Positions 28,032 to 29,673 of a stretch of 29,673 nt of DNA are shown here, piece by piece. A program made the translations under genes and the position numbers. Positions within the stretch are counted from its first letter, which is position 1. Each line of letters opens with the position of its first letter. The notes under the pieces were generated by a model, which worked only from the letters and a program-made list of their open reading frames with translations, searched no databases and was not told where the DNA came from. The DNA is from a virus: IMG/VR virus record IMGVR_UViG_3300025102_004859, positions 1-29,673 of that record. One strand, given 5' to 3'.

Positions 28032-28653
28032 ATCTGAAATGGTCTCCGACAAATAATTCTTGAATTACATATCGTTTACCTTTTGTTACTGGCGTTACAT
28101 TATGGCATAGAAATGCCGGAAATAATGTTAATGAACCTTTTAGTTTGTTCATCGTATACCACTCTTTTGTATCTTTATCTTGGATACCGAATTGAACATC
28201 TCCACCCTCATATTCACTCGGGTCTGTAAGTTGGACAATTCCTACAATCTTTCTGTTGGAACAACTACCTGCGTTAAAGTCTGTGTGCCAACCATAAAAA
28301 CCACCTTTTGTGTATTCTATTAATTTTAATTCATCATCACATCCGTCAACATCAAAGTGAAAAACACTATCATTAACTATGTTTACCATTTGAAACATTT
28401 TGTCTTGTAGCCATTTCCAATCTTTATTGGTTTTGTCTGGTCTGAATTCATTGTGTGGTTGGTCAAATAAATACCACTCATTAGTTTTTCTAATTTCTGG
28501 CAATATCGCTGTTCCGTTTTCATCTCCGACACAACCAATCACATCTTGTTCTGATTCCATAATGTCTTTTAATAACTCATCACACTTTTCTGGTGAGAAG
28601 AAGTTAGGTATTTGAATTGAAAATTTAAAATTGTCGTTATATGTCTGACTCAT
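28030..28653 (-). CDS. 2OG-Fe(II) dioxygenase (first of three)
   Basis: A 207-residue dioxygenase with a complete active site: WHTD at 122 to 125 (His123, Asp125) and CHNVTPVTKGKRY (His184, Arg194). QLTDPSEYEGGDVQFGIQD and GSLTLFPAFLCH match the third paralogue closely (QLSDETKYEGG, GSITIFPAFLSH). Fold and size are those of phage prolyl-hydroxylase-like enzymes. It follows the Hint-domain protein, with which it overlaps by 17 bases. The target could be a phage structural protein or a host protein. Neither is shown here. Confidence 0.9.
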   Translation of the reverse strand: MSQTYNDNFKFSIQIPNFFSPEKCDELLKDIMESEQDVIGCVGDENGTAILPEIRKTNEWYLFDQPHNEFRPDKTNKDWKWLQDKMFQMVNIVNDSVFHFDVDGCDDELKLIEYTKGGFYGWHTDFNAGSCSNRKIVGIVQLTDPSEYEGGDVQFGIQDKDTKEWYTMNKLKGSLTLFPAFLCHNVTPVTKGKRYVIQELFVGDHFR

Positions 28654-29668
28654 CTGATACTAAAACCCTATTCGCAAAATAATTCTTGCCGTTATTTGTT
28701 CTGTTAATGTTGTATGTTTCTATAAGTCCGTCAATTTTTTCAACACTAACTACTTTAATTTTGTTTAACCCATCATTTAAAACTTCATCACCGACCTCTA
28801 ATGGTCTGTAATCTGAATCTATGTGTGAATCACTCGCAACATAAAACGGGTGGTCATCTGTGGCTGTAATTTCAGTATTATCATCAAACTTATATTTAAT
28901 TAAATTGTCGTGTAATACTTTTACAACTTCTAAAACTATTGAGTCTTGTAATTTACCACTCTCCACATCATAGGTTTTTATTTTTGAACCTAATTCAATG
29001 TGTTTGATTTTGTGATAAGTTCCGTCTGATAATGTAATCATCGTATCGCCTGTGAAACATTTTCTCGGTGGAATATTATGAACTAAAATTTCTGATGTAA
29101 AGTATGTATCAATATCCTCTACATCTAATGAATAATATGGATTATCCTCTCCGACTTCTGAAACTGATGTAACTTCAACTTCATTTCCGTCTTTATCAAA
29201 TAAATAATCTCCAACTGATATTTCATTTGGTTTCGCAAATGTCCAAGTGTCTCCTTGTTTCAAAAAGTATCTGGCACCTTTCATCATTGATTGGTTCATA
29301 ACTGGTATTTTTATCGAACCATTGACCAAATAGTGTCCATAGTGATTATGTTCAAAAGTTCTAACCACCACCGAACCTGATGCTACTGAACCACTTAAAT
29401 CATCAGTAGAGTATGATAACCAATCTTGGTAAAAGAATTCATCTGGCAATCCAACTGGCTTGTATGATTTAACCACATCTCCCACTTGGACATCTTGAAC
29501 TTGTTTCGTAGAGCCGTCAAACATTTGTATTTCACTACCACTTACACTTGAATATAATAGAGCATTACTTAAATGATATCTATCACCCGATAATGTAAAC
29601 TTAGGTGCTTCTGATAAAGGTAATTCATCTTTATCTTCAAGTAATACTTGCTTTGTAGGTGTCATCAT
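28637..29668 (-). CDS. protein with two tandem Hint (intein-like) domains, possibly 5'-truncated
   Basis: At least 343 residues. The first Hint domain (about 40 to 198) has a Ser in place of the first Cys (SSVSGSEIQMFDGS), VQVGDVV, and ends EILVHN with the His-Asn pair used for C-terminal cleavage, followed by Ile. Five residues later the second begins at Cys204 (CFTGDTMITLSDG), with IELGSKI, TATDDHPFYV (block B Thr and His) and YFANRVLVSD at the end, lacking His-Asn. The N-terminal KFTLSGDRYHLSNALLYSS suggests a repeat or structural protein. ATG 29668 is only five bases from the window edge and the frame stays open beyond it, so the gene may start further upstream. Confidence 0.82.
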   Translation of the reverse strand: MMTPTKQVLLEDKDELPLSEAPKFTLSGDRYHLSNALLYSSVSGSEIQMFDGSTKQVQDVQVGDVVKSYKPVGLPDEFFYQDWLSYSTDDLSGSVASGSVVVRTFEHNHYGHYLVNGSIKIPVMNQSMMKGARYFLKQGDTWTFAKPNEISVGDYLFDKDGNEVEVTSVSEVGEDNPYYSLDVEDIDTYFTSEILVHNIPPRKCFTGDTMITLSDGTYHKIKHIELGSKIKTYDVESGKLQDSIVLEVVKVLHDNLIKYKFDDNTEITATDDHPFYVASDSHIDSDYRPLEVGDEVLNDGLNKIKVVSVEKIDGLIETYNINRTNNGKNYFANRVLVSDESDI

Positions 29669-29673
29669 ATAGT

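Noticed and set aside
1-29673. tRNA genes, CRISPR arrays, insertion sequences and integration sites
   Set aside because: I looked for cloverleaf-type sequences, spaced repeats and transposase or integrase motifs on both strands and saw none. A dedicated search could still find a degenerate tRNA.

Overview
The window looks like a piece of a marine T4-like myovirus genome (cyanophage or pelagiphage type). It is AT-rich. Every gene I can support lies on the minus strand. Genes are packed almost without gaps, and many stops and starts overlap as ATGA, GTGA, TAATG or TAGTG. Lineage clues are a protein resembling the marine T4-type clamp-loader small subunit (gp62), a small Nmad1/DUF1599 protein, an Fe-S PD-(D/E)XK nuclease, an Smr-domain protein, a Hint-domain protein of the kind found in phage structural genes, and 2OG-Fe(II) oxygenases in tandem. 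The taxonomic call is inference from gene content. I saw no tRNA, rRNA, CRISPR array, transposase or integrase. No stretch over 300 bases lacks a gene. Positions below are in plus-strand coordinates, and transcription runs from high to low numbers.

Region A (29668 to 24935): a protein with two consecutive Hint (intein-like) domains at the window edge, three consecutive paralogous 2OG-Fe(II) dioxygenases, and a B12-binding-type radical SAM protein. Region B (24877 to 22163): replication and nucleotide-related genes: gp62-like clamp loader subunit, Nmad1 protein, RecB/Cas4-like nuclease with four cysteines, an unknown protein, a SLOG/DUF2493 protein and a small ribbon-helix-helix protein. Region C (22153 to 4793) is a 17-kb glycan block. 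It holds two large GT-B glycosyltransferases, two phage-type hypotheticals, a WaaE/LgtF-like GT2, a GalE-like epimerase, two related GT8-like transferases, a Gfo/Idh/MocA-DAO fusion, a radical SAM enzyme, a PseB-like 4,6-dehydratase, an ATP-grasp ligase, a HAD-PIG-L fusion, more GT-A and GT-B transferases and a NodB-type deacetylase. Region D (4808 to the left edge) is a run of small genes, many under 100 codons. It includes Smr, SWIM zinc-finger and ASCH proteins, small membrane proteins and several microORFs of 21 to 47 codons. Two near-identical sigma70-type promoters drive two of these small genes.

How the parts may work together: region C contains enough sugar-nucleotide chemistry (dehydration/epimerisation, radical SAM chemistry, NAD- and FAD-linked oxidoreduction, deacetylation, ATP-dependent ligation) to make at least one unusual amino or deoxy sugar, plus nine or so transferases to build an oligosaccharide. 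The product could be displayed on the phage particle, added to the host envelope, or less likely attached to DNA. The sequence alone does not decide between these. The most novel-looking items are the two enzyme fusions, the predicted sugar pathway, the tandem Hint protein, the duplicated promoter and the LPxL peptide shared by two adjacent glycosyltransferases.
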